From: Gordionus sp. m RMFG-2023
Lineage: Eukaryota > Nematomorpha > Gordioida > Chordodea > Parachordodidae
NCBI RefSeq assembly: GCF_954871325.1
Contig: NC_088775.1
Span: 67,681,561 to 67,745,560 of the forward strand
Length of the DNA stretch: 64,000 nt
Direction: 5' to 3'
The notes beneath the pieces were generated by a model. The model saw only the letters and a program-made list of their open reading frames with translations. It did not search any database and had not been told where the DNA came from. The first letter of the stretch is position 1. Every line of letters starts with the position of its first letter. A program made the translations under genes and the position numbers. Shown in pieces: positions 11,152 through 23,589 of this stretch.

Positions 11152-13080
11152 CTAACCTTGTATAATGTTTATCTTTGAAATAACTATGGGATTGGGAGAT
11201 ATACTTTGATCCACTTCAATGACATCAAAATATTTTCCAGCTTGAACTATACTATCAAGTTTTTTTAGTTTTTCGATAAACACATCTGAAATTTTATGAG
11301 GAAGCTGAGATGTTAAACTTGAAAAGGGCATCAATATTCTTTGAACTTGTTTAAATTTTTCATTGGTTGACAAATTTTTTGTGCATGGAAAATCGTTGGG
11401 AAATGTTTAAATATGACTGAGACAGAGAAGAATCTTCAGATATTGAGCTATCCTGTATATATTTTTTAGTCCACCTCTATCCACAGAGATGATTAAGATA
11501 AATATCCAATTTTAAGGCAGCATGAAGTGCTAATATGTGGCAACAAGGCAGCTTTATGCAAGTCAAAAAACTATATGCACATGATTTTAGTGTAATTTTA
11601 AATTCTACACCCTTTTCACAAACCAATGCATGGTTTAAAATAGTATCAATATTTAATAGATGTATTTGATTATGAAATGAGATTTCATTTATAATAACTT
11701 TAAAGGCATATGGTCTTAAAAGAATAAAATACGAATTTTCTGGAGTATAACATGCGTAGGTGACACATGGTAGCCTCTCAATATACATTATATTTCTGTA
11801 TGCCTTTCAAAGGCTTGAGAACTAACTACTGTTGATAAATCTGAAAAAAGGGCATTTAAAGGAGAATATTTATTTACAACTCTTTTAATTTTTTGATTAA
11901 GAGATTCTAAACGATTGTTAGTAAATTGAGCAGATGTGGTGATTCATTTCCCCAATATATCACCCATCTTTTTCTAATAAAGTGCCAATGTGTATTAAAA
12001 ATACAATGAAACTAAGGGCAATTTAAATCTATAAGTTTCTCATAAAGATAATTGTATACATCTTCAGTCTTACTATATACCATTTTTTCTAGTATTTCCA
12101 GCACTGTTTTAACCTCAGATGTAGTAATTTTTCTCTTTTCAGCGGTAATCTCTCTTTTAAATATCCTCAAAGCATGAAAAATACACATGTGAATATTCAC
12201 TGCTGGGAAACTATCATAGAAGGCACTTCTATCTGCCATATCTTTATCAGCCACAATAACTTCAAGATTTGATAAATTATTATTATGATATTTCATAATT
12301 TCACACATTTATAGCTTTCACTTTGTACAAGCCAAAGTGAAACTATTTGTGATTTACCATTTCCATCAATTATTAAGGTAATGAAAAGAGACATCCCGTA
12401 ATTATTTAGCTTGTAGGTTGCATCCACAAACATAACCTCTGGATATCTTTTGAGATTATGTTGCATCCTCTCATCTTGAAAATAAATTCCTAGTAGAATA
12501 TCATTTCCTTCAATGACCTCAACAATAGATCCTTTATTTCCTTTAAGTAGCTGAAAAATGCTGGCTAAATCATTATACTTCGATTTATTAATATTAGTTT
12601 TTAAATTGTGAATATCTTTGGGTGATATTTTTCCTAATTTTAGCATTATTCTTGTATTTTTAGCTTGTTAGCTTTTAGGTTTAAGTACTTTTCAACTGAT
12701 TCTCTCTCTTCAAGAGATAGTACTCTTTGTTTAGGAAGAGATTCAAATGTATTTTTATCTATTTATATGATTATTATAAATTTATTATAATGTATAATTT
12801 TACCTAAATCATGGTTTGTATGTTTATTGACCATAGTCACAATTTGTAGGAAGTGGGTATGGGTAGTATCTTTGTGTTTAAGACACACTGTAAATTTAAA
12901 AGAGCACATTTTACGGAATGTTGAAGTATTCCTTATATTTTTTGAGTGATTTATTTGTATGGAGCCCCCATATTAACAAGAATAATAAAGCTTTTGATAT
13001 TTAAAAAGATATATGAGCTCTTCAGGATGGGGAGCTTTTAACAAGGTAGACCTTGTAACATATAAATTAACTAGGCATTA
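11152..13080 (-). pseudogene. ZSWIM-like MULE transposase remnant
   Basis: Read on the minus strand, the pieces follow the order of ZSWIM3-like MULE proteins. About 12950-12805 is an N-terminal region (MCSFKFTVCLKHKDTTHTH), followed by a likely small intron (about 12804-12760). 12646-12300 holds the core start with VMFVDATYKLNNYGMSLF (first Asp) and SLWLVQSES. 12308-12012 has VIVADKDMADRS (second Asp) and CIFHALRIFKRE. About 12000-11790 has NTHWHFIRKRW and NNRLESLNQKIK. 11788-11477 ends with a SWIM finger, CIKLPCCHILALH. 11373-11152 resembles the C-terminal tail. At least four frame changes or stops show it is dead. Ends and target duplication were not found. Confidence 0.82.
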
Positions 13081-13115
13081 CTGCTCATATTCTTTAATAA
13101 TGCTACTAAGTGAAT

Positions 13116-15044
13116 CAGGCTCGTACGCAAGAATTTGGTCTGGGGGGGGGGATAATAAAATTTTTTAAGAAATATTATTGTTTTTTAAAAATATCAAGCA
13201 TAAATTTATTAGGACTAATAACTATTTCTAATACACAATTTTAAATTAATGTGAATTAAAAAAAATTATATGTAAAGAATCACTTAAATGACCCAAAATA
13301 GAAATTTGAATTTTTTGAACCGTTACACAAAGTTACTTAAGAATAATTGTATTTTGTATGTTATATATTTACAATGTAAAATCCAATCTTCGTTGGGATT
13401 GAGCTAATTTTTCAATTATCTAATCCTTGCTTGTCGTCAAATATATATGAATATTCAAAAGATCCAAACCTTTCAATCTACTTTCAGATGTTGTTATTGG
13501 TATGTTTTACAGAGACCTGCAGGACCGGCCCCCAGGCCGGACAGTATTTTAATTTTTTTAAATATACCCGGGCCGGTCTCGAAATTTTTTTAAAAAAACA
13601 CCCAGGCCGGGCTGTATTTTTTAAAACAGCCTATATTTGAAATCGTTATTATTATAAAAATCAAAAATATAATTCATTTTAAAAAAATTCGGGCCGGGCC
13701 TAAAAATTTTTTAAAAAAGCCGGGCCGGGCCTGAAAATTTTTAAAAAAAAGCCGAGCCGGGCCTAAAATATTTTTTAAAAAAGGCAGGGCTGGGCCTAAA
13801 AATTTTTTAAAAAAGCTGGGCCGGGCCTGAAAATTTTTAAAAATAACCCAGGCCGGGCTGTAAAAAATCTCTAAGAAAAATCTGGGCCGTGCCCTGCAAA
13901 TGGTACTTTAGCAGGCCTCTGTTATTCTTTTTAAAAAAGAGAATGTTCTCTCATTAGTTTACTAATGGGAAGAGTTTATAAACCCTTTTAATACATTGGG
14001 AATTTAATCTAAAATGTGTTTGAAATAATGCAGAACATCTATAGCATTTTTTGGGACTATAACAACCATAGTTAATCTTATAAACATAGTTATTCAGCTA
14101 GTAAGGCATCATAAGATACTTTAACATCTTCATGATAAAAATCTAACAAATTTATTTTTTCTAATCACCATCTGAAAAAGGTTGGGAAGGCTTTTGTGGA
14201 AGTAATATTTGCAGATTAGTAAGTGCTGCATGATGAATTAAAAATTCATTTATTTGTGTTATAAATGTATCTGTATCTAAGATATACTCTCTCTTCTACT
14301 GATCCTATATTAATGTTTTAACGATGAGCTTGCCTTGCTACAAGTCGAGGGATACAAATGTTAAACACATATAGCTCTGCTTTTTACTCAACAATAAAAT
14401 ATGAAATTCTTATTCAACATTAGCCCTAATTTCCTTGAGTTCTGATAAAATACTCTCCGCTATTCTCATCTTCTTAATCAAGTCAATGTCATGTTTTTGA
14501 AAAGTAATATATAAAATAGTTGTATAATTAAATAATACACTCTAACGAGAAATAAAATTTGGAATAAGCATTGAGTCCAATAATTTTCTTGCTTCTGAGG
14601 AAATATTTCTTTCAGGTCATTGTGATATTTCAGTAATAGCATATAATTGACTCTTCTAACTCCTTAAAAGCTGTTACTGCTTGATGGCAGAGACTCTATC
14701 TCGTTGGACAAGCTTGCAATTTCTTTCTCCCTGTTGGACAAGAAGTTTCAGAAATAATTATTATTTGACTAAAAATTTGAAAATGGTAGATAAATATTAC
14801 GCCACTAAAAATTTGAAAATAATAAGTAAATATGCCGGAAAACTTGAAATCAAAATTAATTAATAAAATAACTTATGAATGTGATAATGTAATTAAATAT
14901 ATATTTAATATGAGATACGAATAAATATTAACAAATGTAAATTAATATAATAATATTTTTGAAAAATATATCCGGCATCTGCATTTTGTGGCTTGGGGGG
15001 GGGGGGGATTTGTCACCCTGCCCCCCCCGCTGCGTACGCGCCTA
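13116..15044. mobile_element. hAT-A element, copy 1 (with nested hAT-B)
   Basis: The left end CAGGCTCGTACGCAAG and right end CTGCGTACGCGCCTA are variants of the family TIR CAGGCGCGTACGCAG. An exact 8-bp duplication AAGTGAAT (13108-13115 and 15045-15052) proves the insertion. Long G and C runs lie just inside both ends (about 13142-13150, 14995-15008, 15021-15028). The interior on the minus strand is a decayed relative of the ZMYM1-like hAT pieces better seen in copy 3. A hAT-B insertion occupies 13510-13921. Confidence 0.92.
13510..13921. mobile_element. hAT-B non-autonomous element nested in hAT-A copy 1
   Basis: It starts CAGAGACCTGCAGG and ends AGCAGGCCTCTG. The interior is about ten alternations of GC-rich words (GGGCCGGGCC type) with short A/T runs, and no gene. 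The other two hAT-A copies carry a related block at the equivalent place, so the insertion predates their spread. Flanking duplications are no longer matched. Confidence 0.82.
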
Positions 15045-15390
15045 AAGTGAATCATATGATGAAAATGTTGCTCCTAAATGTATCATCTATAAATAAAATT
15101 TTAATATTTAATTAATCAATTTACAAAAATTATTATTATTTTGTAACTTTGTCTAATTCCTATACTATGGTTGTTTTCCCTATTATTGGATTTATTTCTC
15201 AAAAAATAGAAACATTAAAATATATTTTTAAATATAGCGGGTTATCATGTGAAAATGAATTGTCACGTGATAAAATGTTATTAATAATCATGGTGTTAGG
15301 TTTAGTATATTTTACTAAATATCACGGGTGTTAGCTTTAATATATTTTACTAAATATCACGGGCGTTAGTTCTAGTCACGGCCTATCGGC
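15045..15390. other. AT-rich spacer with a short duplication
   Basis: About 15296-15330 (GTTAGGTTTAGTATATTTTA onward, ending in ATCACGGGTG) repeats at about 15329-15372. No gene is seen. Confidence 0.5.
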
Positions 15391-15528
15391 CACTGGGTAT
15401 TTTATTTTATATTTTTATGATATATTTTTTTATACTATTTTTTTAATGTTACTTTTTTTATGTTACTTTTTTGTATGAAGCCCGAATAAACAAAAATAGT
15501 AGTGAAAATAATCTAGAAAAACCTTACT

Positions 15529-15756
15529 TTTTTTATGTTACTTTTTTTATGTTACTTTTTTTATGTTACTTTTTTTATGTTACTTTTTTTATGTTACTTT
15601 TTTTATGTTACTTTTTTTATGTTACTTTTTTTATGTTACTTTTTTTATGTTACTTTTTTTATGTTACTTTTTTTATGTTACTTTTTTTATGTTACTTTTT
15701 TTATGTTACTTTTTTTATGTTACTTTTTTTATGTTACTTTTTTTATGTTATTTTTT
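15529..15756. repeat. 14-bp tandem repeat, unit ATGTTACTTTTTTT
   Basis: About 16 nearly perfect copies of a 14-bp unit. Because 14 is not a multiple of three, the reading frames through it spell Met-Leu-Leu-Phe and Tyr-Phe-Phe-like peptides that are not genes. Confidence 0.95.
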
Positions 15757-16183
15757 TTGAAATTAATATATCAATTTTTATTTAAGATATTTTAAAAAGG
15801 TTTTTTCTGCAAATTTTTATTTTTAAAAAGCTTTTTCTATAAAATTTTGTATTAGGGATAAAATATAGGAATTCTTAATTCCGCAGGTTTTTCTACAAAA
15901 TATGGTATTAGGGGTAAAATATAGGAATTCTTAATTCTGCATATATATACGCGGGATGGAGGGGGATAGGAGAATTTTGCATACAAATTTAATTTTTTAT
16001 TTAAGATATTTTAAAATAGTTTTTACTACAAATTTTTATTTAAGATATTTTAAAAAGGTTTTTTCTACAAATTTTTATTTAAGATATATTAAAAAAGTTT
16101 TTTCCACAAATTTTGTATTAGGGGTAAAATATAGGAATTCTTAATTCCGCCGCGTTTATATATGGCGGGGGGTAAGAGAATTT

Positions 16184-16526
16184 ATCGGTGGCATATGTCG
16201 AGAGACAAATGAAATATCTCTAACTGACAAAACAAGAAATCAAGATACCACACTGCTTGTGGCTAAAGATAATGTAATGCAGATTCGACGATTATGACTG
16301 ACTCGTGGTTAGGGTATGTAAATATATTTTTTCTGTAAATCAAAAGTGGTAATAAATTTAAATCTATTTATCTTATATATAATGGGTTAGAACAAACCAA
16401 TTATTTCCACTATCGGGTCAATCATTCGCAAAATTTTATTGTTCCAAATGACAGATCAATCAGCACCCAAGAAATCGAAAGGCTTTGGCGAAATCTAAAA
16501 GCTAATATAAAAGGATGTGGATAACA
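16184..16526 (+). pseudogene. Merlin / DDE_Tnp_IS1595 transposase remnant
   Basis: Three blocks occur in order. 16184-16290 gives IGGICRETNEISL and KDNVMQI. 16286-16322 gives TIMTDSWLGYVN, containing the second catalytic Asp; a frame change separates it from the first block. 16413-16520 gives RVNHSQNFIVPNDRS and STQEIERLWRNLKANI, where the Glu before RLWR is the third catalytic residue. The gap 16323-16410 could be a former intron or decay. The N-terminal part with the first Asp is missing, so the copy is inactive. These motifs are characteristic of ISXO2/Merlin transposases. Confidence 0.8.
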
Positions 16527-17045
16527 TGAAATCTACTAGAATATAGATATTTTAGAAAATATCGATTGTTAAATCGTTTTGATATTTTTATTCTTTTATA
16601 TATGACTCTATGAAATTTCAATAATATTTTTCAATTTTATGAATAAAATTGCGTTATTTAATACTATATTTGTGTAAAAATTTTAATACTATATTTCGAT
16701 TTAACCCTTCACTACAAAGGTTAAAAAAATCACTTAAACTTTAAAGGTGTAGTCTATTTTACCCCTAACACAAAATTAAATAAAACATATATAAAAGCTG
16801 CGGAATTAAGAATACCTCTATTTTACCCCTAATACAAAATTTTGTAGAAAAAACATTTTTAAAATATCTTAAATAAAAATTTGTAAAAAAACGTTTTTTA
16901 AATATCTTAAATTAAAATTTGTAGAAAATTATCTTAAATAAAAAATTGATATATTAATTTTAAAAAAAAATAACATAAAAAAATATCATAAAAAAAATAA
17001 CAAAAAAAAATAAAATGAAAAAAAATAATCGAAAGTGGCAATAAC

Positions 17046-17278
17046 CAAAAAAATAAATAATATAACAAATTAAAATATATTTAAAAAAATATATATTTAA
17101 AAAATAATATAACAAATTAAAATATATTTAAAAAAATAATCAAATAAAATATATTATCTCACAAATTAAAATATATTATCTCTAAAATAAATTTAAAAAA
17201 AAAAATTAAAAAAAAACTATCAATCAAAAAATATATAAAAAAAAATAAATTAAAAAAAAATATCAATCAAAAAATAGG
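17046..17278. other. A-rich low-complexity DNA
   Basis: Runs of A with AATATATTT repeats; no gene is visible. Confidence 0.6.
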
Positions 17279-17523
17279 CCTCTCAAACGAAAACGCCATA
17301 TCTCTCATTCCCTGGACCAATGGTCTCCCACTAGCTTGGGACTATACCTGTGTCGATTTTGCCGCCAAGTCCAACCGCTCATTTTCTGCCAGCGAAAAGG
17401 CCGAAACCCTAAAAAAAACAAATATGCTTGCCTCACCAATACCGCGTTTATCCCAATCGTTACCAATACCCTAGGCATGTTCGGAAGTGATGTGATGCTT
17501 TCAATTTCATCAAAACTATAGGA
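17279..17523 (+). pseudogene. 5'-truncated LINE 3' end (restriction-like endonuclease fragment)
   Basis: The translation reads ISLIPWTNGLPLAWDYTCVD, then a frame change, then KYACLTNTAFIPIVTNTLGM. This matches the C-terminal endonuclease of the complete-length LINE that follows (its PWRRGQLLVWDYSC and CFIPIISTTLGTFG). Only the last part of the protein is present, as expected for an abortive LINE insertion. The sequence differs clearly from the neighbouring copy, so it is a different subfamily. Confidence 0.8.
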
Positions 17524-17980
17524 AAAAAATGAGACAGATCTCAGGGGACCTCCATGAAGGATTTTACCTTCGTCAGCAGATTTCTGGAAATCTGCCGGTC
17601 CAATTTTTTAAGCATTCGTCTTTTCTAGGGTGATATTTTTTATTTCATTTTTAATTATAATTTGTAAATGAAAAATTTGTTTTTTTAAATAAAGTATTAC
17701 CCCCCCCCCCCTCAAAAAAAAATCAAAAAATATATTATAAATATAACACAAAAAATCTCAAAAAATAAATAAATTTAGCTATCAAAAGATAAAAAAATTT
17801 ATGTAAAAAATAAATATATAAAAAACATTTTAAATAATATATATTTTAAAAAAAAATATCAATCAAAAAATATATTTAAAATTTTATATTTCTAAAAAAA
17901 AATCAAACTAAAAACTTGAACTTTAAAAAAAATTAATTGTTTTTCTAAATATATTATTTTAATAATTAATCCTTTTTTTA
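17524..17980. other. LINE tail / A-rich spacer with C tract
   Basis: A C run (about 17701-17712) is followed by A-rich DNA. The part to about 17640 may be 3' untranslated sequence of the LINE fragment. Nothing else is seen. Confidence 0.5.
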
Positions 17981-18119
17981 TTTGAAACCTCTCATATTGA
18001 ACATCTTTTTCGCTCGTTGCTCGATTTTTCTGACATACATATTGATCATTCCTTCGCTATTTTTGCTCATCAATCAACAGACCTCTCACAGGCGCTTTTG
18101 CTTTTTTATTGGCAGCATT

Positions 18120-20933
18120 TTTGTTATACCTATGGCCATCCCCCATGAACGCAAAATCTGCCCATCCTGCCTGAAACCAATACATTTAACAAATGATGGA
18201 GAATTTTTTGTTCATGGACCAATCTCTAACAGGTGTCCGCATTCAAAACACACGCCTCTTTCTCAGATCACTTACTCGCTTCCCCTCCCTCTCATAGATC
18301 CCCCCTAAACCAAGTAATTGGTGCCTCATTCTCAGATATATTTCTTAACTCTACAAAACCAAGTATCATAACGAGAATACCCAAAGGAGCGAGAATACAA
18401 GTAGCTAAATCTCTCAGCAACTGCATATCTTCTCTTTTGCAAAATTTTAACAATGAAGAAGAATGGTTAAAATTTCTAAATTTCGGGTACAATACTTTCA
18501 AAATACCTGACATATCACTCCAAAAATCCTTAACTCAACAAATAAAAGATGCCTGTTTAAACATCAACACTCATCTTTATGAGTCCCAAATCACCAGACA
18601 TCCCAAAAACAAAAAAAAAATAACCCCACTTCAACAAAAAGCCTCTTTGATTTCGAAGAAAATTGACAGTCTTAATATCAAAGGGGCCCTCAAACTCATT
18701 TCAACCAATGACACTCTGGCGGAATCCAATTTAGATACCTTAATTAAGCTTCGATCAAAGCATCCCACAACAACATTTATGCCAATATTACCCCAACCCT
18801 ACTCCCATTGTGCAACTGACTTCACACAGGAAGAAGTAAGGAAAGCAATCCTAATCGGGATTCGGCTCATGGTCTAGATGGGATTAGACCAATTTTTTTA
18901 CAGAACATTACCTCTCCTGTGATCTGTAGGTTTCAATTCTCACTAAAATCACAAACTTAGTCAACAAAATCCTAAATGGAGACGTACCCAGCTTTATTAT
19001 CCCCTTACTCTTCGGTGCCAGACTCATCGCACTCCAAAAACCAAACAAGGACATTCGGCCCATCGCCATCGGTTCAACTTATCGTAGATTGGTCGCTAAA
19101 TTAATCGCATCTAGAATCAAACACGATGCCGCACACATTCTAAGCCCCTACCAACTTGGTGTAGGGATATCTGGTGGGTGTGAAGCTGCTGTGCACTTAA
19201 CAAGAATTCACCTTGAAAATAACCCAAAAAACGAATCCCTAGTAAAAATTGACTTCTCTAATGCCTACAACACTCTTTCGCGCAACACGTTCCTACATTC
19301 AACTTGCTTCCATTTCCCCGCTTACATCAAATTTCTTTTCTCTTGCTACCAATCACCAACAATCTTACAATTCAACAAAGAAAAGATACTTTCTGTCGAG
19401 GGTATCCAACAGGGTGACCCTCTCGGATCCCTTCTCTTTAGTCTTGGAATCAATGACATGATAAAATCAATAAACTCTTCATGTACTCTATCGCTCCACG
19501 CTTGGTATATTGATGAAGGAATCTTGAGTGGTCCCAGTAGTGAAATCGCCAAAGCAGTCAACATAATTAAAGAAATGGGCACAGCCATTGGACTTTCGCT
19601 TAACCAGAGGAATTCTGAATTCTCACATTTAAATTCTAATGATCCCAACACTCACGATTTCAAATTCACATCAAGCGTTGAATTAACACATCTAGGATCG
19701 CCTGTAGGAGGACACGAGGCAATAAAGCACCTTTCTTCATTCCACACTCGACATACTCCTTAAACTGGAGGACATTTTTACACTTCTTCCATCACACAAG
19801 TCCTTTTTTTTGCTAAAAAATTTCTTTTTTATACCAAGGATTCTTTACGCACTTCGGTCGACACCAATTTTTAAATATCCTATTCCTCTCCAAACTTACG
19901 AAAAAGGAATAAAGGACTTAACCGAAAAAATAGTAAATATCAGATTCAACGAAACCGCTTGGGCCCAAGCAACTCTTCCAACCAAATTTGGTGGTCTCGG
20001 CATCAGATCTCCACATGACTTAGCAATAACTACTTTCATATCTAGTAGTCTCTTGACAAAGCCAATAACCACCGCCCATAATTCTAAAGAAGACCTTTCC
20101 TAATCGTGGCTATGGATATTTGGAAAACAAGGATCAATGCTGATTCTCATCCCCCCACAACCCATAGACAGAAAGACTGGGATGCACCAGTGGTTGCTCG
20201 CTGCGTTGAAACTCTCTTATCTAGCATGCAATCTACCGATCGCGCCCTATTCTCTTCCCTGCTCAATGGTACGGGACATGAGTTTCTTGAGGCCATCCCA
20301 TCTACCAATCTTCAGCTTCAACTATCCAACAATGAATTTACCCACGCCATCGGCATTCGTCTAAATTGTTCCATCACTCACCCTCACATCTGCTCAGGGT
20401 GCAACTCGCCAGTTGACTCGAAGGGTAGACATAGTTTACATTGTCGCTCCTGCAATGGACGATTCATCAGACACAAGCAATATAATACAATCATCCAACA
20501 TGCACTGAAATCCGCCCAAATTCCTTCCACTCTAGAACCACAGGGTCTTTTTAGATCTGACGGTAAACGTCCTGACGGGATCTCTCAAATCCCATGGAGG
20601 AGAGGCCAACTTTTGGTATGGGACTATTCCTGTATTGACCCCTTGGCCCCATCCAACCACGCCATCAACATCCTTGACCAGAAGGAACAACTTAAAACTT
20701 CTAAATACACAGAAATAATGAACGATCATTGCTTCATCCCAATCATATCAACCACTCTTGGCACCTTCGGCAAACTCGCCTTAGCATTTTTCAAAAACTT
20801 AGGATCACAAATCAGCAAACTCTCAGAAGAACCTCGAGAGGGTTCTTTTCTTCGTCAACGATTATCCATAGCGATTCTCAAAGCTAATTATATCAGTTTC
20901 AATGGTAGTCTTCTAGCCAAAGAGCTATCCTAG
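18120..20933 (+). pseudogene. LINE with C-terminal restriction-like endonuclease (R2/NeSL/Hero-type), degenerate
   Basis: At the N-terminus is a zinc-finger-like ICPSCLKPIHL...H...C (18160-18240). A linker follows to 18877. The reverse transcriptase starts about 18965 with LLFGARLIALQKPN and RPIAIGSTYRRLVAKLI; further motifs are DFSNAYNT, GIQQGDPLG and WYIDEG, the last in place of the usual Y-x-D-D. The thumb region is 19810-20103. 20106-20933 has a C-x2-C...H-x4-C knuckle (CSGCNSPVD...HSLHC) and an endonuclease with KRPDG and LLVWDYSC, ending at a stop near 20933. There are about four frame breaks plus the altered catalytic box, so it is dead. No APE domain is present. The clade is not assigned. 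Confidence 0.88.
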
Positions 20934-21239
20934 ACAACACTTACGTCCCTTTTTCATTTTTGTTTCCCTGCGTCACACCATCTCCGTTCCTTTTTTTTAT
21001 AGTATTATTATATATTTTTCAAACATTTTTAAATATATTAAAACATAAAATATTATATTTTCGTTTTTTTAATACTTTATATTATTTATTATTTGAAAAT
21101 TGAAAATAAAGAGAGATAAATTTAAAAAACTAATATACAAAAAATCATCCTAAAAAAATATTATATTTTAAAAATATCATATTATAAAAACATTATATTA
21201 TATCTAAAAAAAATCGCAAGGTCTAAAAGTCGAAAGGCT
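20934..21239. other. LINE 3' region and AT-rich DNA
   Basis: The final words CGCAAGGTCTAAAAGTCGAA and GGCTT (about 21213-21240) recur near 31719 (CGCAAGGTCTATAAGTCGAA) beside the minus-strand LINE. This may mark a shared target or tail. No gene is seen. Confidence 0.45.
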
Positions 21240-22038
21240 TTAGGACTAATTATTTATTCAAACTTTTCTGTTGAAAGGGGGGGGGGGTGTTTTTTTCAAA
21301 TCCTGCATAAAAATTTTGAACTCTATAATTGTCCCATATATAATATTTCTCTATAAAATCAAGATCTACAAATAATTCTCTACAAAATAATTCTCTACAA
21401 TGTAATTTTCTACAATATAATTCTCCACAAAATAATTCTCTATAAAAGTAATTCTCTTTAAAATCATTCTCTATAAACAACATTCTCTATAAAATCATTC
21501 TCTTTGAAGTCATTCTCTATAAAGGACATTCTCTATAAAATAATTCTCTTTAAAATCATTCTCTATAAATTACATTCTCTATAAAACCATTCTCTATAAA
21601 CGGCATTCTCTATAAAATCATTCTCTTTAAAGTCATTCTCTATAAAGGACATTCTCTATAAAATAATTCTCTTTAAAATCATTCTCTATAAATTACATTC
21701 TCTATAAAACAATTTTCTATAAATGCATTCTCTATAATTGTTTTCTCTATAAATGTTTCTCTATAAAATACATTCTCGAATGATTTTATAGAGAATGTTG
21801 TTTATAGAGAATGATTTTAAAGAGAATTACTTTTATAGAGAATTATTTTGTGGAGAATTATATTGTAGAAAATTACATTGTAGAGAATTATTTTGTAGAG
21901 AATTATTTGTAGATCTTGATTTTATAGAGAAATATTATATATGGGACAATTATAGAGTTCAAAATTTTTATGCAGGATTTGAAAAAAACACCCCCCCCCC
22001 CTTTCAACAGAAAAGTTTGAATAAATAATTAGTCCTAA
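21240..22038. repeat. Palindrome: 261-bp arms that look identical around a 277-bp array
   Basis: The left arm 21240-21500 and right arm 21778-22038 are reverse complements with no difference found by eye, including an 11-base G run opposite an 11-base C run. The centre 21501-21777 and inner arms are arrays of TTCTCTATAAAATCA-like units, the same word family as the MULE1 ends. It looks like a foldback derivative of a FLYWCH-MULE terminus. The two 77-codon frames in the arms are mirror images of non-coding repeat. Confidence 0.93.
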
Positions 22039-22474
22039 TGATACGAAGAAATTTAAATATAAATGATAATTATACTTGCTTACAACCAGATCTATCTACC
22101 AATAATAAAAGGACACTTAACCATTCAAACAATGTTAAACAGGACCTTTTACCACAGGGTAAGGGGTTATAATTCAAGTTAGACATTGAAATTAAAAGGG
22201 GTAGTTTGTATTTGGAATTCCGTTATGTTTAACAAGTGCAAAAACCCTATAAAAAACATTTTAAACTTTTTGATTCATCTTTCTCTAAACTGATTAGGAG
22301 TTTACGGCTTGTAATAAGAATTTTCATTTTACTAAAATCAATTTAGGTGTATTATTTTAAATTTTGTCGATGTATAATTTTTAGGTAAGAGTTTGAACTA
22401 TCATTTTGTATTTTGTAAATTCAGATACAACTATTTTCTGACCTATGATGATTTCGACAGAAATTGATCCAACC
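22039..22474. other. AT-rich DNA, no feature seen
   Basis: No coding pattern or repeat was recognised on either strand. Confidence 0.5.
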
Positions 22475-22695
22475 CAGTGGCGTAGCTACGGGGGTGGTTT
22501 TCGAGTTTGGACCCCTCCCAGAGCAAAAATTATTTTTAGATTATACGTTCAAAAGACTTAAAAGTGATTTTATATGAATTATATTTTTCTGTTTTGATGT
22601 TTGTGGAAGGATATTATATTACTATTGAAATTATTCTGGCCCCAGCTTTTATATGTATGGACCCCCTCTAAGGAAAATTCCTAGCTACGCCACTG
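22475..22695. mobile_element. hAT MITE, 221 bp
   Basis: The ends are CAGTGGCGTAGCTA and TAGCTACGCCACTG, the TIR type widespread among animal hAT elements. An exact 8-bp target duplication ATCCAACC lies at 22467-22474 and 22696-22703. There is no coding capacity. Confidence 0.96.
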
Positions 22696-22756
22696 ATCCA
22701 ACCACCCCCTAGTGTTCCTTCCTACCATGTGAATACTAGACAGTACTCTAGTGATC

Positions 22757-23453
22757 TTAACTTAATTTTGGTAAGGCGATAGTTTGTTGGGTATTGTTTT
22801 ATTTTTTGTTGTTATTTGCATTTAATATCATTAATTGAGTGCGTTTTTTAAATTTAAAATCTGATTTTGCAAGAAATGCACCTGAATAAGTGTAACATAC
22901 CCACCCTTAATGTTGCGCAATCGGTTAATTTTAGGCAATTCCAAAACGGTTAGCCAAGTTTTTAGGCCAAAAAATCGGCTAAGCATAATTAGGCTTAGCA
23001 TAAAAATAGGCGAAAACGAATAGTCAAAAATTAGGCATCGGCTAAGGAGCTCGGTTAATCACTCGTCATATATCGTTACATAATAAATTTATAAAATAAT
23101 TTTAATAAAGGCTAGGCTTAGTGTTGCATAACGCAGACGGGCGATTAGCCTAGCTCCCAATCCCTACATTTTGTCTAATTAGTTTTAGGCGATTTTTCGG
23201 TTAAGCCAAATTAGGTTTAGCTGATTTTTAGGCTACTAACATTACTTATAAATTTCAGATTAATGTAAATTAAAATTTCTTCAGAAGTTCAATATAAAAT
23301 CTTCTGAAATTTATAGGGTGGGTATTCTACACATATTGGAATGCATTTTCGGCAAAATCAGATTTAAAATTTAATAAAACGCGCTCAATAAAATGCAAAA
23401 AATAGAACAAAATACCCATCAAACTATCGCCCTTACCTTAATTTTTACAAAAT
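22757..23453. repeat. Inverted repeat enclosing a TTAGGC/GGCTAA-rich patch
   Basis: The left arm about 22757-22912 and right arm about 23308-23453 are inverted relatives; for example GGTAAGGCGATAGTTTG pairs with CAAACTATCGCCCTTACC. The interior 22915-23240 is dense in TTAGGC and its inverse, but not in tandem. It has no gene. It may be a foldback element, or a hAT-like element with subterminal repeats inserted in an older inverted repeat. Confidence 0.65.
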
Positions 23454-23589
23454 TATATAGATTTTCATTATAAATTATTAAATACAAAAAATTTTGGCGA
23501 AATCGTTGAAATTCCCAGGGTAGATTCTCTTCGGAATAGATTTGGTAAAATCAGATTTATCAGGGAAATTAGAAACGCGCACTATAAAT

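Larger units (their letters stand above)
15390..17045. mobile_element. Merlin (IS1595/ISXO2-like) element with long inverted arms of iterated units
   Basis: The left arm (about 15420-16160) and right arm (about 16780-17010) are inverted relatives. Both hold repeated units of the form AAGATATTTTAAAAAGGTTT with TTTCTACAAATTTT, plus the block AATATAGGAATTCTTAATTC, and both carry ATGTTACTTTTTTT-like repeats outside. The left arm includes a 14-bp tandem array. The centre encodes a Merlin transposase remnant. Outer limits are approximate and no target duplication was identified; similar words (GCCACT / AGTGGC) sit at about 15393 and 17035. Confidence 0.72.

Noticed and set aside
15471-15795. Overlapping frames of up to 104 codons rich in Phe, Leu, Tyr
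   Set aside because: They are readings of a 14-bp tandem repeat, not a membrane protein.
21250-22028. Two identical 77-codon proteins on opposite strands
   Set aside because: They are mirror images of the palindrome arms, made of iterated transposon-end words.
22915-23240. TTAGGC words suggesting a nematode-type telomere
   Set aside because: The words are scattered in both orientations with spacers, not a tandem array.
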